From the NCBI RefSeq assembly GCF_003130795.1, contig NZ_CP029359.1, forward strand, positions 122,822 through 186,821: a stretch of 64,000 nucleotides of DNA, read 5' to 3'. The DNA is from Azospirillum thermophilum (GTDB taxonomy: Bacteria; Pseudomonadota; Alphaproteobacteria; Azospirillales; Azospirillaceae). The stretch's first letter is position 1. Every line of letters begins with the position of its first letter. The notes under the pieces were generated by a model that saw only the letters and a list, made by a program, of their open reading frames with translations, was not told the DNA's origin and searched no databases. Positions 17,636-26,304 of this stretch are shown in pieces. Both the position numbers and the translations under genes were made by a program.

Positions 17636-18961
17636 ATGCGCATCCTGACGGTCAGCACGCTCGACCATGGCGGCGGGGCGGAGGCGGTCGCCTGCGACCT
17701 GGCCGAAGGCTATGCCGCGCATGGACATGAGTCCTGGATCGCGGTGGGAACGAAGCGCTCCAGCGATCCGCGCGTACTGACGATAAGCCGCGCCCGGAAT
17801 CATCGCCCGCGCAACCCCGATGCACCGGAACCCGAAACGCCGGAGGCGATCGCCGCCGCCGCCGCGGACGGGCTTGAGGATTTCTCCTATCCCGGAAGCT
17901 GGGACCTCCTCGACCTGCCGCCGCAACCGCCGGACCTCGTTCATTGCCACAACCTGCACGGCGGCTACTTCGACCTGCGGTTCCTGCCTCGGCTGAGCCG
18001 GCGCGTGCCGACCCTGCTGACCCTGCATGACAACTGGCTGCTGACCGGCCATTGCGCGCACCCCTTCGCATGCGAGCGGTGGCGGACGGGGTGCGGCGAC
18101 TGTCCGGACCTGTCCATTTACCCGAGGCTGCTGGCGGACGGCTCCGCCGCCAACTGGCGGCGCAAGCGCGACCTCTACGCCGGGAGCCGCTTGTACGTCT
18201 CCACCCCATCCCGCTGGCTGATGGACCGGGTCGAGGCCGGCATCCTGCGCCAGGGGATGATGGCCGGCCGGGTCATCCCCAACGGGATCGACACGGATGT
18301 CTTCTGTCCCGGTGACCGGGCCGGCGCCCGCCAAGCCCTGGACCTGCCGCAGGACGCACTGATCCTGTTGTTCACCGCCAACGGCATCAAGGCCAATCCC
18401 TGGAAGGATTATCCAAGCACACGCGCCGTGATGGAGCGGCTGGGGGCGCTGGAGCTCGGCCGACCGCTGGTCCTCGTGAACCTCGGCGACCGTGGCGAGC
18501 CGGAGCGTATCGGCTCGGCAACCGTGCGGTTCGTCCCGTTCCAGCGGGGCAAGGAGCGGGTGGCCGCCTATTACCGGGCCGCCGACATCTATCTGCACAT
18601 GGCCCGCATGGAGACGTTTCCCAGCGTGATCCTGGAAGCCATGTGCTGCGGTACCCCGGTTGCCGCCACGGCCGTCGGCGGAATCACCGAACAGATCGAC
18701 AGCGCCTTCGGCTTCCCGAAAGGTGGCCCCGCCCATGGGCCGGAACGGGCGACGGGCGTCCTGGTCGGGCCGGCCGCGGTCGAGGATATGGTCGAAGCGT
18801 TGCGGCGCCTGCTGACCGACGACGGGTTGCGCCGTCGGCTGGGAACGAACGCAGCCGCGCTCGGCCGACCGCGCTTCGATCTCCGGCGGGCCGTCCGCGA
18901 CTACGTTTCCTGGCTGGAGGAAATCGCCCAGGATTGCCCGGCCGGTCCCGTCACCGCTTAA
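17636..18961 (+). CDS. Glycosyltransferase family 4
   Basis: GT-B enzyme of 441 residues. The N-terminal domain opens with LTVSTLDHGGGAEAVA and contains VHCHNLHGGYFDL. The C-terminal domain has RVIPNGIDTDVF, KANPWKDYPS and the EX7E-like donor site MARMETFPSVILEAMCCGTPV near 320-340. These are retaining GT4 marks; the sugar is unknown. An interdomain insertion with CxxxxxxxxCGDC may bind zinc. It starts 4 bases after the upstream transferase and is followed by a capsule-type gene 21 bases on. Confidence 0.88.
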   Translation: MRILTVSTLDHGGGAEAVACDLAEGYAAHGHESWIAVGTKRSSDPRVLTISRARNHRPRNPDAPEPETPEAIAAAAADGLEDFSYPGSWDLLDLPPQPPDLVHCHNLHGGYFDLRFLPRLSRRVPTLLTLHDNWLLTGHCAHPFACERWRTGCGDCPDLSIYPRLLADGSAANWRRKRDLYAGSRLYVSTPSRWLMDRVEAGILRQGMMAGRVIPNGIDTDVFCPGDRAGARQALDLPQDALILLFTANGIKANPWKDYPSTRAVMERLGALELGRPLVLVNLGDRGEPERIGSATVRFVPFQRGKERVAAYYRAADIYLHMARMETFPSVILEAMCCGTPVAATAVGGITEQIDSAFGFPKGGPAHGPERATGVLVGPAAVEDMVEALRRLLTDDGLRRRLGTNAAALGRPRFDLRRAVRDYVSWLEEIAQDCPAGPVTA

Positions 18962-18982
18962 GCAGATTTGCAGGCTTTCCCG

Positions 18983-20572
18983 ATGAAGATCCTCTGCTAC
19001 TCCCCGTACGTCGCATGGCAGATTCATGCTGCCTGGGAAACCACCATCCTGCAGGCCCTGCAGTTCGACGGCGCCGATATCGATTACGTTCTGTGCGATG
19101 GAGCCCTGCCGGCCTGCGACCTCGATTGGCCGGGCGACCCGCGGACGCCCTCGAAATGCAACCGCTGCCAAAAGCAGCAGGCCGGCTTCGCCGGGGGCCA
19201 GCCCGTGCGCTTCCAGTGGTTCGGCCGGTACCAGAGGCCGGAAGACGAGGCGGAGGCGCGGGCTTGGCTGGAATCCCTGCCCGGGGATGGGCTGATGGAG
19301 GCCACCTACCAGGGCTATCCCATCGGCGAGTGGGTCAGGTCGTCGACCCATCAGCATTTCCGGATCAACCGGCTGGACCTGGATAACGACTATGTGCGCC
19401 GGATCTTCCGCGACTTCCTCCTGGCGGGCGTGATGACGGTGAAAGGGTTCGGGCGCCTGCTCGACGCCTCGCGCCCGGATCTGCTCCTCGTCCTGAACGG
19501 CCATCGCTCGACCTTGCGCGTAGCGCGGGAGCTGGCCCGCGAGCGCGGCATCCGGACCCTGGTCCACGAACGGGGCCTTCATCACCGTCAGACAGTCAGT
19601 CTTGTCGAGAACGACCACTGCAACTCGCGCACCCTCTATCCGGCGCTCTGGCAGGCTTGGGGAGAGGTGCCGCTGACACGCGCCGAGATCGAGGCGGCCA
19701 CCGGCTACATGGAGAACAGAGCCCATGGCCGGCTTCTCAACTGGCGTCAGTTCTCTCCTGCCCCGACCGGCGCCGCGACGATTTACCGGACGCTCGACCT
19801 CGATCCGCTCCGCCCGGTCTGGGCCATGTATCCCGCTTCGGCGGACGAGCTGGTGGGCATCGCCGATTTCGGGGACGTAGCGGGGATGCAAGTCGCCTGG
19901 ATCGAGCACACCATGCGCTTTGCCGCCGCACACCCGGAGATCCAGCTCGTCATCCGGACCCACCCCAACCTCGACCCGGCGTCCATTCCAAACAAGGAGT
20001 TCAGCGCCCCTATCCCGGCCAACCGGGACGAGCTGGCCTATTTCACCGAGCTCCGGCAGCGCCTGCCCGCCAACGTCCGGATGATCATGCCGGGGGACGC
20101 GGTCAGCTCCTACGACCTGTGCGACGCGGCGACCGTGGGAATGGTCTTCAGCTCCACCATGGGACTGGAGATGGCATGCCGGGGAATCAATGTGGTGCTT
20201 GCCGACGGTGGGATGTGGCAGGGCCTTCCCTTCATGCATCAGGCCGCCGCCCCGTCGGACTGCCGGGAGGTTTACGAGCGCATGCTGAAGCTGAAGCCGC
20301 AGACCCGATCGGCAGCCGTTCAGCGGTCGGCCTTGCGCTTCGCCTACGCGCTGGTCTACCGCTGGCTGCTCCACATGCCGCTGGTGGAGATGCCGACCCC
20401 ATACTCCGGGAAGCTGGCCTTCACGGCACCGGAGGATCTCGCCCGCGGCAAGGATCCGGCCCTCGACCGCATCCGCCGCATCGTCTTCGACGGGGAGTCA
20501 GTCATCCCGCGGCCGGATGCCGGCCATCTTGTCCGCACCGATGCGGAGGAACGGGCCTGGTTCGGCATTTAG
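18983..20572 (+). CDS. Capsule-polysaccharide-synthesis-like glycosyltransferase
   Basis: Protein of 529 residues in the broad capsule polysaccharide biosynthesis group. It opens with KILCYSPYVAWQIH and has LVIRTHPNLDP near residue 315. The nucleotide-binding loop FSSTMGLEMACRGINVVLAD near 395 is the best family mark. A CxxC pair (CNRC) near residue 60 may bind metal. I prefer the ATG at 18983 over one five codons upstream because the hydrophobic first strand then begins at residue 2. It follows the GT4 gene on the same strand and converges with the next gene. Confidence 0.75.
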   Translation: MKILCYSPYVAWQIHAAWETTILQALQFDGADIDYVLCDGALPACDLDWPGDPRTPSKCNRCQKQQAGFAGGQPVRFQWFGRYQRPEDEAEARAWLESLPGDGLMEATYQGYPIGEWVRSSTHQHFRINRLDLDNDYVRRIFRDFLLAGVMTVKGFGRLLDASRPDLLLVLNGHRSTLRVARELARERGIRTLVHERGLHHRQTVSLVENDHCNSRTLYPALWQAWGEVPLTRAEIEAATGYMENRAHGRLLNWRQFSPAPTGAATIYRTLDLDPLRPVWAMYPASADELVGIADFGDVAGMQVAWIEHTMRFAAAHPEIQLVIRTHPNLDPASIPNKEFSAPIPANRDELAYFTELRQRLPANVRMIMPGDAVSSYDLCDAATVGMVFSSTMGLEMACRGINVVLADGGMWQGLPFMHQAAAPSDCREVYERMLKLKPQTRSAAVQRSALRFAYALVYRWLLHMPLVEMPTPYSGKLAFTAPEDLARGKDPALDRIRRIVFDGESVIPRPDAGHLVRTDAEERAWFGI

Positions 20573-20594
20573 TAGCGGCCCCGGCCGCCCCGCA

Positions 20595-22274
20595 TCAGCG
20601 CAGAGCATGCCGGAGAACCTGCGCAAAGCGCTCCAGGTCGGCGCTGGACATCCGGTAGGCATGGTCGGCGGCCAGATTGGTCCGCTGCAGGCTGGCCAGC
20701 CTTTCCGGTGATCGGATCAGCGTGCGCAACGCATCCACGAATGCCTCGAAGAATGCCGGATCTGCCGGTCCGTCGGTCGCCTGGAGAAGGGCTGTCCAGT
20801 CCTGCACGAAGCACTTCCCGCCGGGCTCCAGGCCCGAGCGGCGGGCACGACCGGGAACGATCACCCCGGTCTCCCCGTCCTCCACCAGCTCGGCCATGTG
20901 CGCCCCGTCGGACAGGACGGGGACCACGCCCCAGCCCATGGCCTGTACCAGTCCGTTGCGGTAGGCCGTGACACCGGGCAGAAGGAACAGGTCGGCGCGC
21001 TCGAACAGCCCCCGGTACCGGTCCCACGGCAGCGGCTCCGGATAATGCTCGATCCGCGGGTGTTCGTGCACCAGTGCCCGCAGGCGGGGTCCCAGCGTGC
21101 GCGGCAGAGGGGTCCGCAGCAACAGCCGCAGCCGTGGCTCCTCCTCGGCCAGGACCGCGAAAGCGGCCAGCACGTCGACGCCACCGCGCGCATAGAAGGT
21201 TTCGTCGGCGGTATTCCGGCTGGCGGTGAACAGCAGCACGAGATCGTCGCCCGGCTCCTTGGGACGGATGCTTGGGTTCGATGGCGAGGCGGTGGTCTCA
21301 TCCAGCGAAAAGCAGGGATTCACGAAGACGCACTTGTCCCGGATGGCGGGGCTGTCGAAGAACCCGGCCAGCATCTCCGTGGAACTCCGATACGTCACGA
21401 TGATGGCACGGCATTCCGGGGCCTCCAGCGTGTGCCGCACGATCCAGTAGAAGGGGTGATCGGGACCGACGCGGGTATCTTCGTAGGGAAAGAACGGCTG
21501 GAAGAGCACCGGCAGATAATCGAAGACCAGGACGAAGGGGCGTTCTCCGAGGCCGGTGACGGCCATCGACAGCAGGTCGATGCGGCAGCCCGGCGCATCG
21601 TAAAGTGCGGCCTCGAAGCGTGAGGCAACATAGGCGGCGGCGGACTCGGCGGTAACCGCCGGGTGGACCTGCCTCAGCTCTGAGAAGCGTCGCTTGGCCA
21701 ATGCCAGGGTATCCCGGAACCGGCAGAGCGGTGCCGGCCGGGGGTCGGCAATCCGGAAGTCCAGGTCAGGACAGAGCCGCACCAAGCCCATGACGAAAGG
21801 ATGGTCTCCCGCCAGCGGTGCGTAATAGGGTAGCCGCATCGGGACATGGATGGCCCCTCCAGCCGGGACAGGCTGCGCAAGGGGACGCGGGGGCGCGACA
21901 GCCTCCACCACGGCATGCGCACGCTCCTCCAGCTCCGGGCACAGGAGGATGGCTTCCACAAGCGGCGCCAGATAGCGTGGGTCCGGCGCACGCGACAAGG
22001 CCCCGAGCGCCCGCTCCGCCCCACGCACGGGCTCCCCCGCACGCAGCAGGATTTGAGCCTGCCGGAAGAAATCCTCCACGTCGTCAGCTCCGGCCGCAAG
22101 CGCCTCCTCACCCACGGCAGCGGCCTCGGCGAACCGCCCCATGCGGGCAAGGCAGCGTCGTTGCATGGCGTGGCGAGCAGGTCCTTCCGGAATTGCGTGC
22201 ATGAGCAGGTCAAGCGCCTGCGCATATCGGCGCGATGCGATCAGAAGGTCGACGGATTGAAGCAGGTCTGGCAC
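20595..22274 (-). CDS. TPR-containing glycosyltransferase-like protein
   Basis: Protein of about 559 residues. The first 130 residues are TPR-like helices (LLIASRRYAQALDLLMHAIP). A central domain follows with FVLVFDYLPVLFQPFFPYED. A GT-B-like C-terminal domain then has RGLFERADLFLLPGVTAYRNG and GAHMAELVEDGETGVIVPGR, the donor-site layout of GT4 enzymes. The start is uncertain. I chose GTG at 22274, where the helical region begins. The frame stays open to an ATG at 22394, but that stretch is Arg-rich and unlike the rest. Function is inferred from the C-terminal half only. Confidence 0.68.
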   Translation of the reverse strand: MPDLLQSVDLLIASRRYAQALDLLMHAIPEGPARHAMQRRCLARMGRFAEAAAVGEEALAAGADDVEDFFRQAQILLRAGEPVRGAERALGALSRAPDPRYLAPLVEAILLCPELEERAHAVVEAVAPPRPLAQPVPAGGAIHVPMRLPYYAPLAGDHPFVMGLVRLCPDLDFRIADPRPAPLCRFRDTLALAKRRFSELRQVHPAVTAESAAAYVASRFEAALYDAPGCRIDLLSMAVTGLGERPFVLVFDYLPVLFQPFFPYEDTRVGPDHPFYWIVRHTLEAPECRAIIVTYRSSTEMLAGFFDSPAIRDKCVFVNPCFSLDETTASPSNPSIRPKEPGDDLVLLFTASRNTADETFYARGGVDVLAAFAVLAEEEPRLRLLLRTPLPRTLGPRLRALVHEHPRIEHYPEPLPWDRYRGLFERADLFLLPGVTAYRNGLVQAMGWGVVPVLSDGAHMAELVEDGETGVIVPGRARRSGLEPGGKCFVQDWTALLQATDGPADPAFFEAFVDALRTLIRSPERLASLQRTNLAADHAYRMSSADLERFAQVLRHALR

Positions 22275-22576
22275 AGGAACAGCCTGGGAGAAGCGACGGT
22301 AAGGAACTATTGCACCGCGCGGCGGAACTCGTCGATAACGCCCTCCCGCCGTCAGCCTCCACAAAATACACGCTTTGACAACGTTTCCGCGCATTCCGCC
22401 TGCCGCGGCGGATGTCTTGCGGACATCCTGCGGCTTTCCTGCAACAGGGACGGGAGATGCATCGGCCGCCCCCCGATGCCGCTTGCCCGGCCGCGGACTT
22501 GATCGCTAAAAAATCTCTTAATTTTGCACGGTTTTGTCACTGGCACCGTGATCACCGGCACCGGCGCGAGGGCTCG

Positions 22577-22999
22577 ATGGACGAACAGCAGTTGGACCTT
22601 GTCGGGCTCGCCACCGGGTGGCTCTACACCCTGTCGGACCAGATGGCCTCCTACGACGGCCGGCTGATGTTCCTCGGCGGGCTGGTCGCCAGCTTCATCC
22701 TCAGCCAGCTCGTCGCCTGGGTGACCAGCAGCGCACTGCGTCTGGCCATCGTCGCCGGCGTCGTGGTCGCCGCCGGGACCGGCATCCTGACCGTTCTGCC
22801 GAAGCCGGGCAGCGCCCCCGGCGCCCCGACCGCCGCCGCCCTCTCCGCGGTGAAGCCGCCGGCCCGCCCGGGTTCCCAACCCACCGGCCAGCCCGCTGCC
22901 CAGTTGCCTGCCCAGCCGGCGATCCAGCAGCCCGTCTCCGCCCCCATCCGCCTGACGCCTCCCGCCCAGGCCGCGGCCCCCGAGCTGCGCCGCAACTGA
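22577..22999 (+). CDS. Small membrane protein with Pro/Ala-rich tail
   Basis: Protein of 140 residues that I do not recognise. A short polar N-terminus is followed by a hydrophobic region at about 30-80 that can form one or two membrane helices (FLGGLVASFILSQLVAWV and LAIVAGVVVAAGTGIL). A proline-, alanine- and glutamine-rich tail of about 60 residues follows. It has no charged catalytic motif. An AT-rich stretch (22500-22545) upstream probably holds its promoter. The GT61 gene starts 48 bases downstream on the same strand, so it may be a membrane anchor for the glycan machinery; that is a guess. Confidence 0.55.
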   Translation: MDEQQLDLVGLATGWLYTLSDQMASYDGRLMFLGGLVASFILSQLVAWVTSSALRLAIVAGVVVAAGTGILTVLPKPGSAPGAPTAAALSAVKPPARPGSQPTGQPAAQLPAQPAIQQPVSAPIRLTPPAQAAAPELRRN

Positions 23000-23047
23000 C
23001 GGCCTCTCCGGCAGGTTGCCGGGGAGGAAAGAGAACAGGCTGCCGCC

Positions 23048-24181
23048 ATGACCGATCCCGCGCAGATCACCCTGCCCAAGCTGGAGGCTCTGGGGCTGAC
23101 CGACGACGCCGGCCGCCCCTTGGTGGAATCGGAACCCCTGCTGCCCGGCGCCGATGTCGCAATCCTGCCCCTGGCCTTCGGCCACACGAACTTCGAGACC
23201 CCCCGCATCCACGAGCATCCCTTCGCGGGGGCTTGGCGGCAGGCATGCTACAGCCCCGCCCCTGTCCGGCTCTACCGGCTGCGCGGAGCCTACGTCCATT
23301 CCACCGCCGGAGTGGTGATGGTCGCCAACCGGCTGGTCGCCGAAACGCTGCAGCATGTCTGGCCCCAGGAACATGGGATGGAGGTCGATCGGCAGACCGG
23401 CTTCACCACCCTCTGCAGCGCCGCGGTCCGCCGTGTCGCCGGCCGCGCCGTCCATCTGCTGGCCGCCGGCGCCTACAATTACTACCACTGGCACATCGAC
23501 GCGGTATCGCGGCTGTCCATCCTGCCGAAGGCGCATGCTGACGACCTGCTGCTGGTGCCGCCGCTGGAACACGGCTTCCAGCGCGACACGCTGGAACGGC
23601 TGGCCGCGGAGCATCCCCTGACGCTGCACGCCATCGGACCCGCCGAAACCGTCCTGGTCGACGAACTGATCCTGATCCCCAACTTCGGCGGCTTCGGCTA
23701 CTACCCGCGGCCCGAGATGCTGGATGTGTTCGACCGGCTGATGCGCCCCATGGATGCCATGCCGCCCCATCGCCGGCTCTACGTCAGCCGGGCCCGCTCG
23801 TCCAAGCGCCGGCTGGAGACCGAACCGGAGATCGCGGCCCTGCTGGCGGCGGAGGGCTACGAGATCCTCGACCTCGACACCCTGACACTGGATGAGCAGA
23901 TCCGCTGCTTCGCCGAAGCAACCCACGTCGTCGGCCCGCACGGCGCCGGCCTGACCAATCTGGTCTTCTGCCGTCCGGGCACCGCCGTCTGCGAGTTGCA
24001 GATGGACTGCTACATGAACTGGCTGTTCCGCCGGCTGGGCAACCTGCGCGGCCTGCGCTACGGCTGTGTGCTCGGATCCATCCAGGGGCCATGGGAGCTG
24101 GTCTGGCCGCACGACCGCAGCTGGCGCCTGCCACCCGACCACCTGCACGATACGCTGCAGGGCGCCGGCTTCCTCGGCTGA
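23048..24181 (+). CDS. Glycosyltransferase family 61
   Basis: Protein of 377 residues of the GT61/DUF563 type. Family marks are NYYHWHIDAVSRL near residue 145, RRLYVSRARSSKRR near 242-255 and HVVGPHGAGLTNLVFCRPGT near 297-316. The last is the most typical GT61 signature. No signal peptide is evident, so it acts on the cytoplasmic side. Bacterial GT61 proteins are common in capsule and exopolysaccharide clusters, with donor unknown. It is the last glycan gene before the parAB operator. Confidence 0.85.
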   Translation: MTDPAQITLPKLEALGLTDDAGRPLVESEPLLPGADVAILPLAFGHTNFETPRIHEHPFAGAWRQACYSPAPVRLYRLRGAYVHSTAGVVMVANRLVAETLQHVWPQEHGMEVDRQTGFTTLCSAAVRRVAGRAVHLLAAGAYNYYHWHIDAVSRLSILPKAHADDLLLVPPLEHGFQRDTLERLAAEHPLTLHAIGPAETVLVDELILIPNFGGFGYYPRPEMLDVFDRLMRPMDAMPPHRRLYVSRARSSKRRLETEPEIAALLAAEGYEILDLDTLTLDEQIRCFAEATHVVGPHGAGLTNLVFCRPGTAVCELQMDCYMNWLFRRLGNLRGLRYGCVLGSIQGPWELVWPHDRSWRLPPDHLHDTLQGAGFLG

Positions 24182-24215
24182 CCCTCTTGCCGCCGCAGTC
24201 GGATCCACCCCGGCC

Positions 24216-24256
24216 GGTAGAGGCCATTTGACGCCTGTAGGCTCTACCAATATGGT
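24216..24256 (+). promoter_or_regulatory. parAB promoter within an inverted-repeat operator
   Basis: A sigma-70-like promoter is visible: TTGACG at 24228-24233, a 17-base spacer, and TATGGT at 24251-24256. It is nested in an inverted repeat whose arms are GGTAGAG (24216-24222) and CTCTACC (24242-24248). The arms flank the -35 box and fill the spacer, the layout of a repressor site. The ParA encoded just downstream has an N-terminal helix-turn-helix, so autoregulation is likely. The GTG start lies 30 bases after the -10 box. Confidence 0.72.
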
Positions 24257-24286
24257 GCCCCCGGCTGCATCGCATCGGAGGGGACC

Positions 24287-25339
24287 GTGACGGGAGAGGA
24301 GCTGCGCGCCCTGCGGGAAAAGCGCGGGCTGACGCAGGCCGAGATGGCCGCCTGGGTCAACGAGCGCACCGGACGCAAATACGACAAGCAGAAGATCTCC
24401 CGCTGGGAGACGGGGGCGGAGCGGGTGACCCGCGACGTCGCGATCCTGCTGCAGGTCTCCGAACTGGAGCGGCCGAAGGAGCCGGCCGGCCGCCGGGCGG
24501 TCGCCATGGCGGTCGCCCTGCAGAAGGGCGGCACCGGCAAGACGGTCAGCTCGATCAACGTCGCCTATCTGCTGGCCCGCGCCGGCAACCGGGTGCTGCT
24601 GGTCGATGCCGACCCGCAGTCGAACGCCACCGTCCATGTCGGGGTCGACCGCGCCACCATCGTCGCCCGTGCCCGCGGCGGCCAGACGCTGACCGACGTG
24701 CTGGTGCACGACAAGCCGCTCGCCGACATCATCATGCCGACCGGAATCCCCGGCCTCGACCTCGTGCCGTCGGCGGTGTCGCTCGCCAATGCCGACGGCG
24801 CCCTGCAGAGCATCGATCCCAACGGCCCCAGCACCATCCTGGTGGACAGGCTGGACCAGGTGCGCGGCGACTACGACTACATCATCGCCGACTGCGCCCC
24901 CAACCTGGGTCTGGTGACGCTGAACGTGCTGAATTCGGTGGATCTCGTGCTGATCCCCTGCCAGACCGAGCCGCACGCCATCTACGGGGTGGAACTGATC
25001 CAGCAGACCATCACCCGCATCCAGAGCCGCACCAACCCGGCCCTGCGCGTGCTGGGTATCCTGCCGACCATGTTCAACGCCCGCCTGACCCAGGACCGCG
25101 CCTCGCTGGAGGACATCCGCAAGGGTTTCGGCGGCGCCATGCGCGTCTTCTCCCCGGTCCCCCGCTCCACCGTCTATCCCCAGGCGGCCGGCGCCGCCGA
25201 GGTGACGCTGGCCGTGGTGCCGGACGCCCCGGGGCTGGATGCCTATCTGGAGGTCGCCTCGGCCCTGATCCGGGAGCGCGACGGCACCGCCCCCCAATCC
25301 GCGACGCCCGCCAACCCCGCGGAGGCCGCCCATGGCTAA
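24287..25339 (+). CDS. parA: ParA partition ATPase with N-terminal HTH
   Basis: Protein of 350 residues. Residues about 1-57 form an XRE-like helix-turn-helix (LTQAEMAAWVNERTG, KISRWETG). The ATPase domain starts near residue 70 with the deviant Walker A KGGTGKT at 80-86, and LLVDADPQSN at 104-113 is the Walker A' motif. A DNA-binding N-terminus is typical of type Ia plasmid ParA proteins, which repress their own operon and drive segregation with ParB and parS. GTG start, with GAGGGGACC upstream. The stop overlaps the parB start by 8 bases. Confidence 0.93.
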   Translation: MTGEELRALREKRGLTQAEMAAWVNERTGRKYDKQKISRWETGAERVTRDVAILLQVSELERPKEPAGRRAVAMAVALQKGGTGKTVSSINVAYLLARAGNRVLLVDADPQSNATVHVGVDRATIVARARGGQTLTDVLVHDKPLADIIMPTGIPGLDLVPSAVSLANADGALQSIDPNGPSTILVDRLDQVRGDYDYIIADCAPNLGLVTLNVLNSVDLVLIPCQTEPHAIYGVELIQQTITRIQSRTNPALRVLGILPTMFNARLTQDRASLEDIRKGFGGAMRVFSPVPRSTVYPQAAGAAEVTLAVVPDAPGLDAYLEVASALIRERDGTAPQSATPANPAEAAHG

Positions 25340-26201
25340 GCTGCAGCGCAAGACCGCCACCTTCCTGGGCTCGCTCGCCGAGAGTGACGCCGGCGCTGCC
25401 GTCCGGGCGGGCGGGGCGGAGCTGATCGACGACGGCCACCCCGTCGCCGTCTCCCCCGACATGCCACGGCTGGTCGAGATCGACCTCGACCGCATCGAGC
25501 CCAACCCCGACCAGCCGCGCACGGTGTTCCGCGAGGAGGAGATCCGCTCGCTCGCCGAATCCATCGAGCGGGTGGGGCTGCAGCAGCCGGTCGTCGTGCG
25601 CCAGCAGGGCCGCGGTTTCCTGCTGATGGCGGGCGAGCGGCGCCTGCGCGCCCACCAGATGCTCGGCCGCCGCACCATCTTCGCCCTGATCTCCCGCAAG
25701 GGGGAGCCGGACGAGGTGGCGCTGATCGAGAACATCCAGCGCGTCGACCTCGACGCCGTGGACCTCGCCCGCGGCCTGCAGCGGCTGATCGACAGGCACG
25801 GCTACACCCACCAGGAGGTGGCGGCGGTGCTGCGGCTGTCCGATACCGAGGTGTCGCGCCGGCTGAAGATCCTCGCCCTGCCCGCCTCCATCCTCGCCGA
25901 ATATCAGGCAAGTCCCGACGCCGTCAGCCGCAGCGTGCTGTCGGAGATCGCCTATGCCGAGGGCGAGGCTGAACAGCGCCGCCTGTGGGAGCTGGCCAAG
26001 CAGGGCCTGCCCTCCTCGGCACTGCGCGCCGAACGCCCCAAGCAGCGCGCTGCCGACCCCTACACCATCCTCGGCAACGGGCTGAAGCGCATCGGCCGCG
26101 AGATCGCCGCCATGCGGGCGGTCTCCGACGCCATGGCCACGGAGCACAAGGACCGCCTGCGCAGCCTGCGCGCCGAGATCGACAGCCTGCTGGCCGAGTG
26201 A
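25332..26201 (+). CDS. parB: ParB partition protein
   Basis: ParB/Spo0J-type protein of 289 residues. The N-terminal CTPase/arginine-patch region shows IEPNPDQPR at 55-63, LMAGERRLRA at 98-107 and ALIENIQRVDLD near 135. A helix-turn-helix follows around 150-175 (YTHQEVAAVLRLSDTEVSRRL). The C-terminal segment is charged and helical, suited to dimerisation. It overlaps parA by 8 bases. It would bind parS centromere sites; I could not identify a convincing parS in the window. Together with parA it marks a low-copy replicon. Confidence 0.93.
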   Translation: MAKLQRKTATFLGSLAESDAGAAVRAGGAELIDDGHPVAVSPDMPRLVEIDLDRIEPNPDQPRTVFREEEIRSLAESIERVGLQQPVVVRQQGRGFLLMAGERRLRAHQMLGRRTIFALISRKGEPDEVALIENIQRVDLDAVDLARGLQRLIDRHGYTHQEVAAVLRLSDTEVSRRLKILALPASILAEYQASPDAVSRSVLSEIAYAEGEAEQRRLWELAKQGLPSSALRAERPKQRAADPYTILGNGLKRIGREIAAMRAVSDAMATEHKDRLRSLRAEIDSLLAE

Positions 26202-26304
26202 CCGTCTCCCCCCGGAACCGGGTGACCGCAAAGGTTGCTTACTACTGGTGATGCACTCAATGCGCGCACCCGATTCCGGGGGCTCCAGGATCCGGGGCCG
26301 GCGA

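Noticed and set aside
17429..20374. A 980-codon open frame on the minus strand
   Set aside because: It is antisense to the GT4 and capsule-type genes, which show family signatures; the antisense product shows none.
22352..25735. A very long open frame on the minus strand, over 1100 codons
   Set aside because: It lies opposite the small membrane protein, the GT61 gene and parA, all with clear motifs. Its translation is low-complexity and has no domain. High GC at third positions commonly leaves such antisense frames open.
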